The notes below the pieces were generated by a model, which saw nothing but the letters and a program-made list of their open reading frames with translations, did no database searches and was not told the DNA's origin. A stretch of DNA of 64,000 nt, from positions 7,732,001 to 7,796,000 of the forward strand of contig NZ_CP064689.1 of NCBI RefSeq assembly GCF_023100945.1, read 5' to 3'. The translations under genes were made by a program, and so were the position numbers. Below, piece after piece: positions 1 through 8,852 of this stretch (its first letter is position 1; every line of letters begins with the position of its first letter). This DNA comes from Bradyrhizobium sp. 200 (GTDB lineage Bacteria > Pseudomonadota > Alphaproteobacteria > Rhizobiales > Xanthobacteraceae).

Positions 1-502
1 CACCATTCCCGAGCTCCTGTGCGACATGAGTTGAGCCCTTCTCAAGAAATGCATCGGCCATTGCCTCCGCATGCGTCTTGAACGACTCACGGTGCGAAAG
101 AGCCGCACCCGATCCGCAACCGGCCACCACGAGGGACCGCGCCAATTCCGGGTGGCGAATGCCAAACAGGAGCGCCGCGTAAGCTCCCATGCTCAAGCCG
201 ACGATGTGGGCCTTCCCCAAACCGAGTCCGCGAACAACCGCCGCGATATCGTCTGCGGCGTGGAAATGACCGTAGTCCTCGCTGCCAGTGGGAACATCCG
301 ATGGTGGATAGCCCCGGGCGTTGAAGGCGATGCAGCGGAATTCGCGAGAAAACCATCGCAGCTGCCTATCCCATTCCCGCGCATCTGATCCGAATTCGTG
401 CACGAAAACAATTGGTTGCCCTTGACCGACTTCTTCGTAATAGAGCCGGACGGATTTGGATGAAAGGTAAGGCAACGATCTCCTCCCAGTATGCGCCGAC
501 AT
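1..502 (-). CDS. Alpha/beta hydrolase, 3' end outside window
   Basis: Reading the minus strand from an ATG at 502 gives 167 codons that run off the window edge, so the C-terminus is missing. The protein starts MSAHTGRRSLPYL and shows the alpha/beta-hydrolase order: an early strand with YYEEVGQGQPIVFVHEFG (oxyanion HE-G region), then RGYPPS, then the nucleophile elbow GLSMGAY (GxSxG) near residue 105. The family hydrolyses esters, lactones or C-C bonds with a Ser-His-Asp triad; the His lies beyond the edge. It is divergent from the GntR gene at 628 with 125 bp between, so that regulator probably controls it. The substrate is unknown; an enol-lactone hydrolase-like role is possible but not shown. 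Confidence 0.8.
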   Translation of the reverse strand, partial: MSAHTGRRSLPYLSSKSVRLYYEEVGQGQPIVFVHEFGSDAREWDRQLRWFSREFRCIAFNARGYPPSDVPTGSEDYGHFHAADDIAAVVRGLGLGKAHIVGLSMGAYAALLFGIRHPELARSLVVAGCGSGAALSHRESFKTHAEAMADAFLEKGSTHVAQELGNG

Positions 503-528
503 TGGATCGGTCTTTGATCTTACTAATA

Positions 529-559
529 TCGTATGCCAAATCCTAGTCAATGCATACCA
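529..559. promoter_or_regulatory. Inverted repeat in divergent promoter region (candidate GntR operator)
   Basis: Between the divergent hydrolase and GntR genes lies TCGTATGC (529-536) and its near inverse GCATACCA (552-559), separated by 15 bp. FCD-type GntR regulators usually bind short palindromes close to their own promoters. The half site TGGTATGC recurs at 15822. Binding by the 628-1329 product is inferred. Confidence 0.45.
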
Positions 560-627
560 TCATCTCTATATTGAGAGCCAGCTACTTGGCGTCTACAAGC
601 CTATCGCGCTCTTGGAAGGGTTGATTC

Positions 628-1329
628 ATGCTCTCGCAAACCGAGCCAGAACAGATTCCCGACGAAGCATTGCCCGCGGTCGGGCAACGCGAACGCGTGC
701 AGCGCGCTATCGAGAACGATATCGCGGCGGGCAACTGCAAGCCGGGCCAACGTTTGGATGAACGGGAAATCGCAAGCCGGCTCAACGTCTCACGAACGCC
801 GGTCCGGGAGGCTCTCAATCGCCTGGCTTCGATAGGGTTGGTCGAAGCGCGGCCGAACCAGGGCTGCTTCGTTACGTCGATGACACTGCAGGACTTTCTG
901 CAGCAATTCGAGTTTATGGCGGATCTCGAAGCGCTTTGCGCGCGTCTTGCGGCCCGACGGATGGAGGAAGTGTCCCGGGCACGGCTTCGCCAATTGTCGG
1001 TTGCAGGTCAGCGTGCTGCCGAACAAGGCGACGTCGAGGCCTACATTCCCGTCAACCTCGAATTCCATCAGGTTATCTATTCGGCGACCAAGAACCGATA
1101 CTTGGAACAATCCATTCTCGATATACGGCGCCGCATGGCGCACTATCGCGGCTTCTCGATACGTCTGCCTGGACGGCTGGCGCGATCGGCCGAAGAGCAC
1201 GTCGCAATCACCAACGCCATCATGCGTTCCGATGCGGAGGAAGCGCATCGGCTCATGCGATGGCATATGGAATTGCTGAAACCGGAATCCTCGGATTTTC
1301 TTATCGCTATCTCTCAGACACTTTCCTGA
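628..1329 (+). CDS. GntR-family transcriptional regulator, FCD subfamily
   Basis: A 233-residue DNA-binding regulator. Residues about 24-90 form the winged helix-turn-helix typical of GntR proteins (GQRLDEREIASRLNVSRTPV, then REALNRLASIGLVEARPNQG). Residues about 100-220 fit the helical FCD ligand domain, with EFHQVIY and a late H in EEHVAITNAI as likely metal or ligand contacts. FCD members usually repress catabolic genes and release DNA on binding an organic acid. It is divergent from the hydrolase and convergent with the TTT binding protein gene. A decayed copy of its middle portion sits at 8811-9132. Confidence 0.9.
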   Translation: MLSQTEPEQIPDEALPAVGQRERVQRAIENDIAAGNCKPGQRLDEREIASRLNVSRTPVREALNRLASIGLVEARPNQGCFVTSMTLQDFLQQFEFMADLEALCARLAARRMEEVSRARLRQLSVAGQRAAEQGDVEAYIPVNLEFHQVIYSATKNRYLEQSILDIRRRMAHYRGFSIRLPGRLARSAEEHVAITNAIMRSDAEEAHRLMRWHMELLKPESSDFLIAISQTLS

Positions 1330-1351
1330 TTGAAGGGAAACGTGCAACTAG

Positions 1352-2323
1352 CTAAGTCGGCGATAGTCCGGCTTCGCGTATGATCGCTGCGTTCGCTTCG
1401 TATTCCTTCATCTGGAAGCGCGCAAAGGCCTCCGGGCTCTCGGAGCCCCTGGGCTCCAATCCCTCTTTGCCAAGCGCCTGGTGCAACGACTTGTCCGCTA
1501 TCACCGACTGGATCGCCGCGTGGAGCTTTGTGACGATGGCTGACGGCATCTTCGCCGGTGCGAAGAGGCCAAACCATGAAACCGAATCCATTCCCTTGAG
1601 GCCGACTTCGTTGGCTCCCGGAATATCCGGCATTACGGCAGAGCGCTCCGCGCTCGTTGCGCACAGCGCTACAAGTGCGCCTGAATTGACATGCGGCAGG
1701 ATCGTTGGCGGCGTTCCGATGATCATCGGAATGTTGCCGCCCAGAACGGCGGTAACGGTTTCCGCGCCGCCCTTGAAGGGAATATTCACAAGCTTGATTC
1801 CGGCGATCCTGGAGATCTGGACGGCGGGTATCTGGAATCCGACGTTGGAAGTCCCGTAGAACACGCCATCGCGTTCCGCTTTTGCTTTCGTGAGGAATTC
1901 TGCCCAGTTCTTCACGCCATAGCCGGCCGATACCGCGACGAGACTCGAACTCGTTGTAACCTGGGAAATCGGAGCAAACGCCGTCAGCGGATCATACGAC
2001 AGCTTCAACATTACCGGCGCGATCACTTGGGAGACGTTCGAGCCTAAAAAAAGCGTATGCCCGTCCGGCTCGGCGCGCAGCGTCTGCACCGCCGCGAGCG
2101 TCGAAGATGCGCCGGCAACGTTCTCGATCAGATGCTTGGCACCCAAAACGGCATCGAGGCGATGTGCAAATTGGCGCATCGTCAGATCGGCCGAGCCGCC
2201 CGGCGGGAATCCGACGAGGTAACGGATGATTTTCGTCGGGTACTGCTGCGCGCGCGAGGCGGTAGCCAATATGGCGGCTGCAGCAGTTGTAATCGAGCCT
2301 TGCAGGAAGCGTCGTCGGTTCAT
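1352..2323 (-). CDS. TTT-family (Bug) periplasmic solute-binding protein
   Basis: 323 residues with an N-terminal export signal containing paired arginines (MNRRRFLQGS, then an Ala-rich stretch ending at ASRA). The mature part has Bug/TctC-family hallmarks: IRYLVGFPPGGSADLTMR near the start, an EPDGHTLFLGSN segment, and a PFKGGAETVTAVLGG segment around residue 190. These proteins capture carboxylates for the tripartite tricarboxylate transporters. No TctA or TctB membrane gene is nearby, so it is an orphan receptor, which is common for this family. The ATG is preceded by a GGAGGATA-like ribosome site. It lies 164 bp after the thiolase gene, on the same strand as the TRAP operon, and may be its last gene. 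Confidence 0.88.
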   Translation of the reverse strand: MNRRRFLQGSITTAAAAILATASRAQQYPTKIIRYLVGFPPGGSADLTMRQFAHRLDAVLGAKHLIENVAGASSTLAAVQTLRAEPDGHTLFLGSNVSQVIAPVMLKLSYDPLTAFAPISQVTTSSSLVAVSAGYGVKNWAEFLTKAKAERDGVFYGTSNVGFQIPAVQISRIAGIKLVNIPFKGGAETVTAVLGGNIPMIIGTPPTILPHVNSGALVALCATSAERSAVMPDIPGANEVGLKGMDSVSWFGLFAPAKMPSAIVTKLHAAIQSVIADKSLHQALGKEGLEPRGSESPEAFARFQMKEYEANAAIIREAGLSPT

Positions 2324-2487
2324 TTCTTATCCTCCAGGTGTCCAGGCCGGGGCCGCCCTGGTATGCTCAATGCGCAGGTGCGCCTTGGGCGCTCAATTGC
2401 GCACTCGCTGCGAGGTTGGCCTACGCCATTTGGTGCGATGTTAAGTTCGGAATAGGTAGCTCTTTCCGTTTCGCCCGCCAGATCTAT

Positions 2488-3669
2488 CTAGGACGAACCA
2501 AACAGCGTCACGACCACGGCTCCGCCCAGACCGGCGTTATGCTGCAGGCCAATGCGTGCGCCGGGAACCTGCCTACTTCGTGCGGTGCCACGCAGCTGGT
2601 GCGTGAGTTCATAACATTGCGCAAGACCGGTAGCCCCCAACGGATGCCCTTTGGACAGCAGTCCTCCTGAAGGATTTACCACAACGTCGCCGCCATACGT
2701 GTTTCCGCGCTCATTGACGAACTTCTCTGCGCCGCCAACCGAGCAGAGCCCCAAGTTCTCGTAGCTGAATACTTCGTTTTGGGCGAAGCAATCATGCAGC
2801 TCGCACACATCAACGTCCTCGGGACCGACTCCCGCTTCCTCGAACGCCGAACGGGCCGCTTGGCGCACCATGCCCGCTCCGATGAGATCGGTCATCGACC
2901 GCCCCTCCAGCGCCGACGGCGTGTCGGTCGCGAGGGCCTGCGCCAGCACTTGCACCTTTGCACGAATGCCTCGCGTCGCGGCAAAGCGCCGGCTGACGAG
3001 GAGCACAGCGGCAGCCCCGGAGGTCGGCGGACAGGCCATCAACTTGGTCAGGACGCCAGCTACGATAGGCGGGCTAGCGAGGACCTCTTCCGGAGTGACT
3101 ACTTTACGGAATACCGCCAGCGGATTGTTGGCCGCATGCTCACTTGCCTTTGCGCGCACTTTGGCGAACGTTTCGAGGGACGTTCCGTAACGCTCCATGT
3201 ACTCCTTACCCGCCGCAGCGAAATACCGGATCGCCACTGGAAGGTCAGCCCGGCCGTACAGCTCGTCGACGACAGCGTCGAATTTGCCCAGCGGAGAGGG
3301 CCGATCCGCCCACGTCGTACCAAGAGCTCCGGGCTGCATCTGCTCAAATCCCACGGCCAGCACGCAATCTGCTGCGCCGCTCGCGATCGCCTTCCGGGCC
3401 AGATAAAACGCCGTTGATCCGCTGGCGCAATTGTTGTTGACGTTGATGATCGGGATTCCCGACATGCCGACTTCATACAGGCATCGCTGCCCGCAGGCAG
3501 AATCACCAAATACATATCCCGCGTACGCTTCTTGCACGTCGACATATGCAATGCCGGCATCCGCCAACGCCTCTCGTACAGCGGCCGCGGCCATCTCATG
3601 GTACGCGGGGTGATCCCCCGGCTTACGAAACGGCGTCATCCCAACGCCGGCGACGAGCACTTCTTTCAT
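2488..3669 (-). CDS. Thiolase-family protein (SCP-x-like acetyl-CoA acyltransferase)
   Basis: 393 residues, normal thiolase length. The nucleophilic Cys lies in NNNCASGSTAFYLAR near residue 90. The C-terminal half carries CELHDCFAQNEVFSYENLGL and NPSGGLLSKGHPLGATG, the pattern of the SCP-x/lipid-transfer-protein thiolases rather than classical acetoacetyl-CoA thiolases. Such enzymes cleave or form 3-ketoacyl-CoA, often with branched or bulky substrates, and some members are non-catalytic. It follows the acyl-CoA ligase by 13 bp in the TRAP operon. Uptake, CoA activation and thiolytic cleavage therefore appear to be co-expressed. No DUF35/OB-fold partner gene is seen. Confidence 0.88.
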   Translation of the reverse strand: MKEVLVAGVGMTPFRKPGDHPAYHEMAAAAVREALADAGIAYVDVQEAYAGYVFGDSACGQRCLYEVGMSGIPIINVNNNCASGSTAFYLARKAIASGAADCVLAVGFEQMQPGALGTTWADRPSPLGKFDAVVDELYGRADLPVAIRYFAAAGKEYMERYGTSLETFAKVRAKASEHAANNPLAVFRKVVTPEEVLASPPIVAGVLTKLMACPPTSGAAAVLLVSRRFAATRGIRAKVQVLAQALATDTPSALEGRSMTDLIGAGMVRQAARSAFEEAGVGPEDVDVCELHDCFAQNEVFSYENLGLCSVGGAEKFVNERGNTYGGDVVVNPSGGLLSKGHPLGATGLAQCYELTHQLRGTARSRQVPGARIGLQHNAGLGGAVVVTLFGSS

Positions 3670-3682
3670 GTGTTTAATCCTT

Positions 3683-5236
3683 TCAGACTGAGCGTTCCAA
3701 TCCTGTCCAATATTTTCGTCGGAGATCTTTCTTTAGGACCTTGCCCGCTGCACTGCGCGGAAGGCTGTCAACGATCTCGACGCTCTTGGGTGCCTTCACG
3801 CCGCCCAGACGCTCGCGCGCGAACTCACGCAGGGAGTCGGCCTCGACTGGGGCGCCGGGCCGCAACTCAACGATGGCCTTGACGGCCTCGCCCCACTTCT
3901 CGTCGGGTATGCCGATCACGGCGCAGTCCTTCACGGCGGTATGCGACATGAGCGCGGCCTCCACCTCCGTGGAGTACACGTTGAATCCGCCAGTGATGAT
4001 CATGTCTTTTTTTCGATCGACGATCGTCAGATAACCGTTCTCGTCGAGCTCGCCAATGTCGCCGGTGCGGTGCCAGGGCCCCCAGCGGCTCTGGGCAGTG
4101 GCATCCGGATTCTTGTAGTAACCCTTCATCACGGTGTCGCCTTGAACGATGATCTCCCCGCGGACGCCGGGCGCGAAAGCAATGCAGTCGTCGTCACAAA
4201 GGATTTCAACGCGCACGAAGGGAAAGGGTCGGCCAGCCGACAACAGTCGCGCCCGAGGAGCGGGCTTCCCGTCAACGAGGTGCTCGTCTGCGCTCAGCGC
4301 GCTAATTGCTCCCGGAACTTCGGACTGGCCGTACATCTGGGTCATCACTGGTCCGAACACCTCGATCGCCTCCACCAGCTTGTCCGGCGACATCGGCGCG
4401 GCACCATAGAGCAGATACTTCAGTGACGAGTAGTCGAACTCGCGCACATTCGGCTGTGCCAGGAGGACGTAGATGACTGTTGGCGGAAGAAACAGGATGT
4501 TGACCTTTTCATCCTGAATCTTCTGCAACAGCTTCTGCGGCTCGATTCCGTCCATCATCACCAGTCGGGCACCACGAGCGAGGAACGGCAGAGAGATTGC
4601 GCCCGCCGTGTGGCTGATGGGGGCGGCCACCAGCATCGTCATTCGTTGTGCTATGTTGAAGACAGACATGTGACTGGCGAACGTGTTGCTGAAGTTCCGA
4701 TTCGTCAGCATCGCCCCTTTCGAGCGCCCCGTTGTCCCCCCCGTTGCCATGATCATTGCCGTGCCCTCAGGGTCCCAGTCAGGCGTGAAGAAGCCGTCAG
4801 GCTGTGAGGCCATCAGGCCGCGCAGGGATAGTTCTCTGTCCAACTCTTCAAGGCAGACAAACAGGCGGATATTTGTGACTTGCGCTCGTATGCGCTGAAC
4901 GTCCTCCTTCCATCGTGACTCGAAGAAGAGCACGTCACAGTCCATGTCCTTCAGGAACTCGGCGTTGGTTTGCCAAGTGTTTCTCGCGTTGACTGGCAAC
5001 CAGACGCCCTCTGCCCGGCAGACGCCGAGGATCGCAATCAATGCTTCGGCTTTGTTGCCGCTGAGAACCGCGCCATGAAAGCCTTTCGAGAATCCCCGCG
5101 CAATCAACCCTCTGGCGATACGCACTGTCTTTGACAACGCCTCGGAGTAGGTCCAGACATCGCCGGCAGGGCCCTGCAGGCACACGGACGAAGAGTGCGC
5201 ACGTGCTCCTGCGTCGAAGAATCTTACGATGCTCAC
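3683..5236 (-). CDS. Acyl-CoA synthetase (class I adenylate-forming)
   Basis: 517 residues. Motifs in order: phosphate-binding loop MATGGTTGRSKGAMLTNRN (about 165-185), YGQSEVPGA (about 300), HRTGDIGELDENGYLTIVDR with the hinge Asp and Arg (about 395-415), KKDMIITGGFNVYSTEVE, and the catalytic Lys in PRSAAGKVLKKDLR near the C-terminus. This set predicts ATP-dependent ligation of a carboxylic acid to CoA through an acyl-adenylate. It starts with GTG overlapping the dctP stop codon by 4 bp (GTGA), so the two genes are translationally coupled. The acid is probably the one imported by the TRAP transporter, which is an inference from the operon. Confidence 0.92.
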   Translation of the reverse strand: MSIVRFFDAGARAHSSSVCLQGPAGDVWTYSEALSKTVRIARGLIARGFSKGFHGAVLSGNKAEALIAILGVCRAEGVWLPVNARNTWQTNAEFLKDMDCDVLFFESRWKEDVQRIRAQVTNIRLFVCLEELDRELSLRGLMASQPDGFFTPDWDPEGTAMIMATGGTTGRSKGAMLTNRNFSNTFASHMSVFNIAQRMTMLVAAPISHTAGAISLPFLARGARLVMMDGIEPQKLLQKIQDEKVNILFLPPTVIYVLLAQPNVREFDYSSLKYLLYGAAPMSPDKLVEAIEVFGPVMTQMYGQSEVPGAISALSADEHLVDGKPAPRARLLSAGRPFPFVRVEILCDDDCIAFAPGVRGEIIVQGDTVMKGYYKNPDATAQSRWGPWHRTGDIGELDENGYLTIVDRKKDMIITGGFNVYSTEVEAALMSHTAVKDCAVIGIPDEKWGEAVKAIVELRPGAPVEADSLREFARERLGGVKAPKSVEIVDSLPRSAAGKVLKKDLRRKYWTGLERSV

Positions 5237-6267
5237 TTCGACTCCCCTTGGCGCAACGCTGCAGCGACTGCGCTCTCAATCTTCGTCACAAGCTCGGGCC
5301 CGAGCGTGACCTTCCAACGGTCGAAGACGGGCTGAGCGGCTGTTTGCCAAAGCTCCATCTGCGCTTTCGACGGTTCTGCGACGTCGACGCCGAGCGACTT
5401 GACGGTATCATCGCCATTGGCCGCGGCCTTGCGGACGTTGGCAGTGAGCTCTCGCGTCGCTTCCTTCGCTGCTTCACGCACTATTTGCTGATCCTCCGGA
5501 GTCCAAGCACGCCAGACATTGTTCGAGATCATCACGTGGATAAGTTCGTTCCACGCATTCCACTTCGTAATGTGCTTGATACCGAGCGTGTGAGCCTTGA
5601 CAGCGACGAACTGTTCCATCGTAAGCGCCAGCCCGTCCACTGCGCCCGTCGCGAGCGCGGGCTGGAGTTCAGAGAAGGGCATGGTCGTCGGGTTCGCGCC
5701 AAGGGCGCTCATCAACTCCCCTTGCATGGGGGTCCCAACCGTTCGGATCTTCAAACCCTTGAGATCGTCGGGGACCACGACGCGCCGGCGCGAGTTCATG
5801 ATATGCACGTAGCCGTATTCTCCGCTGGCAAGCGTCTCGACGCCTGCTTTGCGCAGGATGTCGTAAAAGTCGCCTTGCAGCACCTCGGACGCCAGCACAG
5901 CATCGACAGCCATGTTGTTCCGCATGAGAAACGGCATGTTGAAGACGATCAACTCTTTGACTGTTCCGGCGTAATTTCCGGCCGTGCCGACAATGCAATC
6001 GATCAACCCCTGGCGCAAAGCGACGAGCTCACGATCTTGCTGGCCCTGCACCAAGCTGGAGCCCGGATACAGCTTGAACTTGATGCGCCCTTGGGAACGT
6101 TCGTTTACGAGCTTGGAGAACCGTTCTGCGGTTTGATACCAAAGCGTGCCAGGTGGCGAGACGAGCGAAATGCGGTATTCGGCTTTGTACGCCTGAGCGT
6201 GGGCGGTTTGCGGGACGTGCAGGGCAACCAGGGACAGTCCTTGAAGGAGCCGACGGCGACTAAGCAT
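5233..6267 (-). CDS. dctP: TRAP transporter substrate-binding protein (DctP family)
   Basis: 344 residues from the ATG at 6267 (MLSRRRLLQGLSL), which gives a twin-arginine-like signal ending near AHAQA; a longer reading frame extends upstream but lacks a signal. The mature protein matches DctP: PPGTLWYQTAERFSKLVNER at the start, LKGLKIRTVGTPMQGELMSA with the conserved Arg that pairs with a substrate carboxylate, and LQPALATGAVDGLA. It delivers an organic acid to the DctQM membrane complex. It sits 25 bp after dctM and overlaps the acyl-CoA ligase start by 4 bp. Confidence 0.92.
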   Translation of the reverse strand: MLSRRRLLQGLSLVALHVPQTAHAQAYKAEYRISLVSPPGTLWYQTAERFSKLVNERSQGRIKFKLYPGSSLVQGQQDRELVALRQGLIDCIVGTAGNYAGTVKELIVFNMPFLMRNNMAVDAVLASEVLQGDFYDILRKAGVETLASGEYGYVHIMNSRRRVVVPDDLKGLKIRTVGTPMQGELMSALGANPTTMPFSELQPALATGAVDGLALTMEQFVAVKAHTLGIKHITKWNAWNELIHVMISNNVWRAWTPEDQQIVREAAKEATRELTANVRKAAANGDDTVKSLGVDVAEPSKAQMELWQTAAQPVFDRWKVTLGPELVTKIESAVAAALRQGESK

Positions 6268-6292
6268 TCCAATCTCCTTGGTTTCTCGAGAA

Positions 6293-7591
6293 CTAGCGGG
6301 CGAGCGCGCGAGGCAGCCACAGCGCGAGCTGGGGCCAGGTGATGACAGCGGCGATGGCAACCGCGAAGCTCAGCATGAACCAGCCGACCCACGGCAGGGT
6401 GGCTTCGATGGGCACCTTCGCCAAGCGGCACGAAATCATCAGGTTGATCGCGAGGGGCGGTGTGAACTGGCCCAGCGCTATTACCATCGTGACCAGGACG
6501 CCGAACCAAACCGGGTCCCAACCAAACGTGCGGCCCAATGGGGAAAGCAGCGGAACGAACACGAGGAATATGGTCGTTCCCTCCATGACCATGCCGAGTA
6601 GCTTCAACACCACGAGTACGAGGACGAGCGTGCCGATACTGCCCAGTCGCATGTCACCGAACCACTGGACGATGGGTTCGGCGATCCCCAAGGTGCTTAC
6701 GCAGTACTGAAAAGCTCCTGAGAGCCCGAAGATGACGAGGATGCAAGCGGAGACCGTGGCCGACTCCGCAAGGATTTCGGGTAGATCGCGAAATTCGATG
6801 GTGCGGTGAATGAACAGGCCGACAAACAGGATATACGTGGCGGCTACTACGGCGGCCTCAGTCGGCGTGAACATTCCCGCGCGCATTCCGCCGAGAATGA
6901 GAATGGGTGTCGCCAGCCCCCAACTTGCCTCGCGCAAACTCTTCCAGAAGGGCGGCCTCGGCAGATGGGTCTCTCGGCTCCCGAATCCATGCCGTCTCGA
7001 GAGCCACCACGCCGGAGCGATCAAAGCGACACCCGCCAGCACCCCGGGAATCAGGCCCGCGATAAAAAGGTCGTTCAGCCCTGCGGCGGGCACGAGAATG
7101 CTATACACGACAAATGCGAGCGAGGGCGGGATCAGGATGTCAGTCGCGGTTGCAGCACCGACGACGGTCGCACTGAAGGCCGGCGGGTATCCAACGCGGG
7201 TCATCGAACCGAGCATGACGCTCCCGATCGCAGCCGCCAAGGCGGCCCCGGATCCTGATATGCCACCCAGAAGCATGGCAACGACAATACAGACTAGCGG
7301 CAGTATTCCTGGTCCGCGGCCGAGAAGTGCCGATGCAAAATCGATGATACGGGTCGCGATGCCCGATCGATCGAACGCGCATCCAACCAGCACGAACATC
7401 GGCAACGCCAGTAGCGGATATTTGCCAATGCCGGCGTCGAAGCTCTGCTGTACTGCAAACAGCCCGAACCACTCCATGCCGTCGCTCGTCAACATGATCA
7501 CGACGGTTCCAGCGGCGCCCAGCGCCACGCCGATGGGAACGCCGAACGCCATAAGAGCGATGAAGACAGTGAAAAGGATGAAAGTTGTCAC
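6293..7591 (-). CDS. dctM: TRAP transporter large permease (DctM)
   Basis: 432 residues, almost entirely hydrophobic with about 12 predicted membrane segments, the size of the family. Typical DctM elements are visible: the N-terminal MAFGVPIGVALGAAG, ISGSGAALAAAIGSVM (a serine/glycine-rich loop near residue 110), and PIVQWFGDM with a later FTPPLAINLM near residue 370. It forms the sodium-driven translocation unit in the inner membrane. Its start overlaps the dctQ stop by 4 bp (ATGA), indicating translational coupling. Confidence 0.94.
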   Translation of the reverse strand: MTTFILFTVFIALMAFGVPIGVALGAAGTVVIMLTSDGMEWFGLFAVQQSFDAGIGKYPLLALPMFVLVGCAFDRSGIATRIIDFASALLGRGPGILPLVCIVVAMLLGGISGSGAALAAAIGSVMLGSMTRVGYPPAFSATVVGAATATDILIPPSLAFVVYSILVPAAGLNDLFIAGLIPGVLAGVALIAPAWWLSRRHGFGSRETHLPRPPFWKSLREASWGLATPILILGGMRAGMFTPTEAAVVAATYILFVGLFIHRTIEFRDLPEILAESATVSACILVIFGLSGAFQYCVSTLGIAEPIVQWFGDMRLGSIGTLVLVLVVLKLLGMVMEGTTIFLVFVPLLSPLGRTFGWDPVWFGVLVTMVIALGQFTPPLAINLMISCRLAKVPIEATLPWVGWFMLSFAVAIAAVITWPQLALWLPRALAR

Positions 7592-8094
7592 GGAAGATCC
7601 TGCGCCTGGTCTTCAGTCGCACTTCCGCGTTCGGCGGGATTCATCCACACCCGCACGGCGGTCCAGAGTGCCAAGGGCGGAAACCAAACCGTATACAACC
7701 AGCGGGGCAGGCCGACGCCCGTGGTGGTCTCGCCCAGAGCGTACTCACCGATTGCCGATCTGGCGGAGAGTACGGCGATCATCAAGAACATGGCCGACGT
7801 CATGATGCGCGAATATAGACGCAACATACTTCGGCGCTTCTTCGTGCCGCCCGCGTAGATGAAGTCGATGCGGATGTGGGAGTCGTGAAGTGCTGCGTAC
7901 GCGGAACCCGCAAGCGTCAGGACGACCAGCAGGAACACAGAGAACTCCTCGGTCCAGGCGAAAGAACGGTTCGTCAGGTAACGAACGACGACGTTCGCAA
8001 AGGTGATCAGCACCAGTAGCGCCATGATGATGGCGCCCATGTTCTGCTCGGCAGACAGCCGCGGTGCCGATTGCCCGTTTGAAGACGATTTCAT
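7588..8094 (-). CDS. dctQ: TRAP transporter small permease (DctQ)
   Basis: 168 residues from the ATG at 8094 (MKSSSNGQSAPRLSAEQ). Four membrane segments and the family signature RSFAWTEEFSVFLLVVLTLAG are visible. DctQ pairs with DctM and helps dock the binding protein. An in-frame ATG at 8136 and a start at 8163 would add residues that run through the GGTACC repeats, so 8094 is preferred, although its ribosome site (ACAGGG next to the ATG) is close. It is the first gene of the operon dctQ-dctM-dctP-acyl-CoA ligase-thiolase and is divergent from the TetR-like regulator. Confidence 0.85.
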   Translation of the reverse strand: MKSSSNGQSAPRLSAEQNMGAIIMALLVLITFANVVVRYLTNRSFAWTEEFSVFLLVVLTLAGSAYAALHDSHIRIDFIYAGGTKKRRSMLRLYSRIMTSAMFLMIAVLSARSAIGEYALGETTTGVGLPRWLYTVWFPPLALWTAVRVWMNPAERGSATEDQAQDLP

Positions 8095-8128
8095 CCCTGT
8101 AACTTTATGGTATTTGTTTACACTATTT

Positions 8129-8176
8129 GGTACCATTGAATCCGGGTTTCGGTACCTTGTCAAGCGACTTGGTACC
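8129..8176. promoter_or_regulatory. Three GGTACC palindromes spaced by about two helical turns
   Basis: Identical GGTACC hexamers start at 8129, 8151 and 8171. The last two sit in the longer repeat GGTACCTTGT. They lie between the divergent dctQ and TetR-like genes, with start-to-start spacings of 22 and 20 bp. That places them on one face of the helix, as expected for cooperative binding by a dimeric regulator. The TetR-like product at 8220 is the natural candidate. Confidence 0.5.
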
Positions 8177-8219
8177 TTGTACTAGGGGCGCCCAAAGACT
8201 TTTCATTTCAGCAATTCGC

Positions 8220-8852
8220 ATGCGAACCACGCGCTCCGACGAACAGTTCCGCCACGAGTTGTCCGTCCTCCTAAAAGCCGAAGGGATTTCTCGCCTAGGC
8301 GTTGCCGACATCGCAACACGCCTAAGCTGCTCGCGACGCCGGCTTTATCAGGTCGCGCCTACCAAGGAAGGTCTACTCACGACGGTCGCGGAAGAAATGT
8401 TTGCAGACGCGTTGAGCCGAGGCTTCGCGGCCGCCCGTATGGAAAAGGGCTCTGCCAAGCGGGTGCTCGCATATCTTCGGGTCGGCAGTCACATCGCGAG
8501 TTCGCTGAGCGAAGCCTTCCTTCAGGATCTCGATTCATTGCCGGAAGCTTGCGCGGCCTTCGACCGCTACCAGATAGCGCGCGCAAACGGTTTGCGTGAA
8601 CTCATTGAGCAAGGCATATGCGAAGGTGAGTTCGTCCCTTGCAACGCACGATTGCTCGCGGAAGTCGTGCTCGGCGCCGCGCTTCGGTTACGTCGTCCCG
8701 AATTCCTGCACGAGATCGGCATGTCGCTACAAGAGGCTTTCGAGGAGGCCGCAGAACTGATCGTTTATGGCATGTTGCGGGCACACGATGTACGCGGTCG
8801 CGCAGGCTTGTCGAAGCGCGGGCGAACCAGGGCTGTTTCGTCACGTCGATGA
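8220..8852 (+). CDS. TetR-like transcriptional regulator with a replaced C-terminal tail
   Basis: 210 residues from the ATG at 8220 (MRTTRSDEQFRHEL). The N-terminal 55 residues form a TetR-type helix-turn-helix (EGISRLGVADIATRLSCSRR, then RLYQVAPTKEGLL). The helical ligand domain follows, with a C-terminal segment resembling TetR_C (LAEVVLGAALRLRRPEF, LQEAFEEAAELIVYGML). A longer reading from 8127 would pass through the GGTACC repeats and is disfavoured. The last 14 residues or so (LSKRGRTRAVSSRR) are read from DNA homologous to the 838-880 part of the GntR gene in another frame. The natural tail was therefore probably lost when that fragment arrived. It probably regulates the divergent TRAP operon. 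Confidence 0.78.
   Translation: MRTTRSDEQFRHELSVLLKAEGISRLGVADIATRLSCSRRRLYQVAPTKEGLLTTVAEEMFADALSRGFAAARMEKGSAKRVLAYLRVGSHIASSLSEAFLQDLDSLPEACAAFDRYQIARANGLRELIEQGICEGEFVPCNARLLAEVVLGAALRLRRPEFLHEIGMSLQEAFEEAAELIVYGMLRAHDVRGRAGLSKRGRTRAVSSRR

Noticed and set aside
5131..6342. 403-codon plus-strand frame opposite dctP
   Set aside because: No family features; composition of an antisense shadow of dctP.
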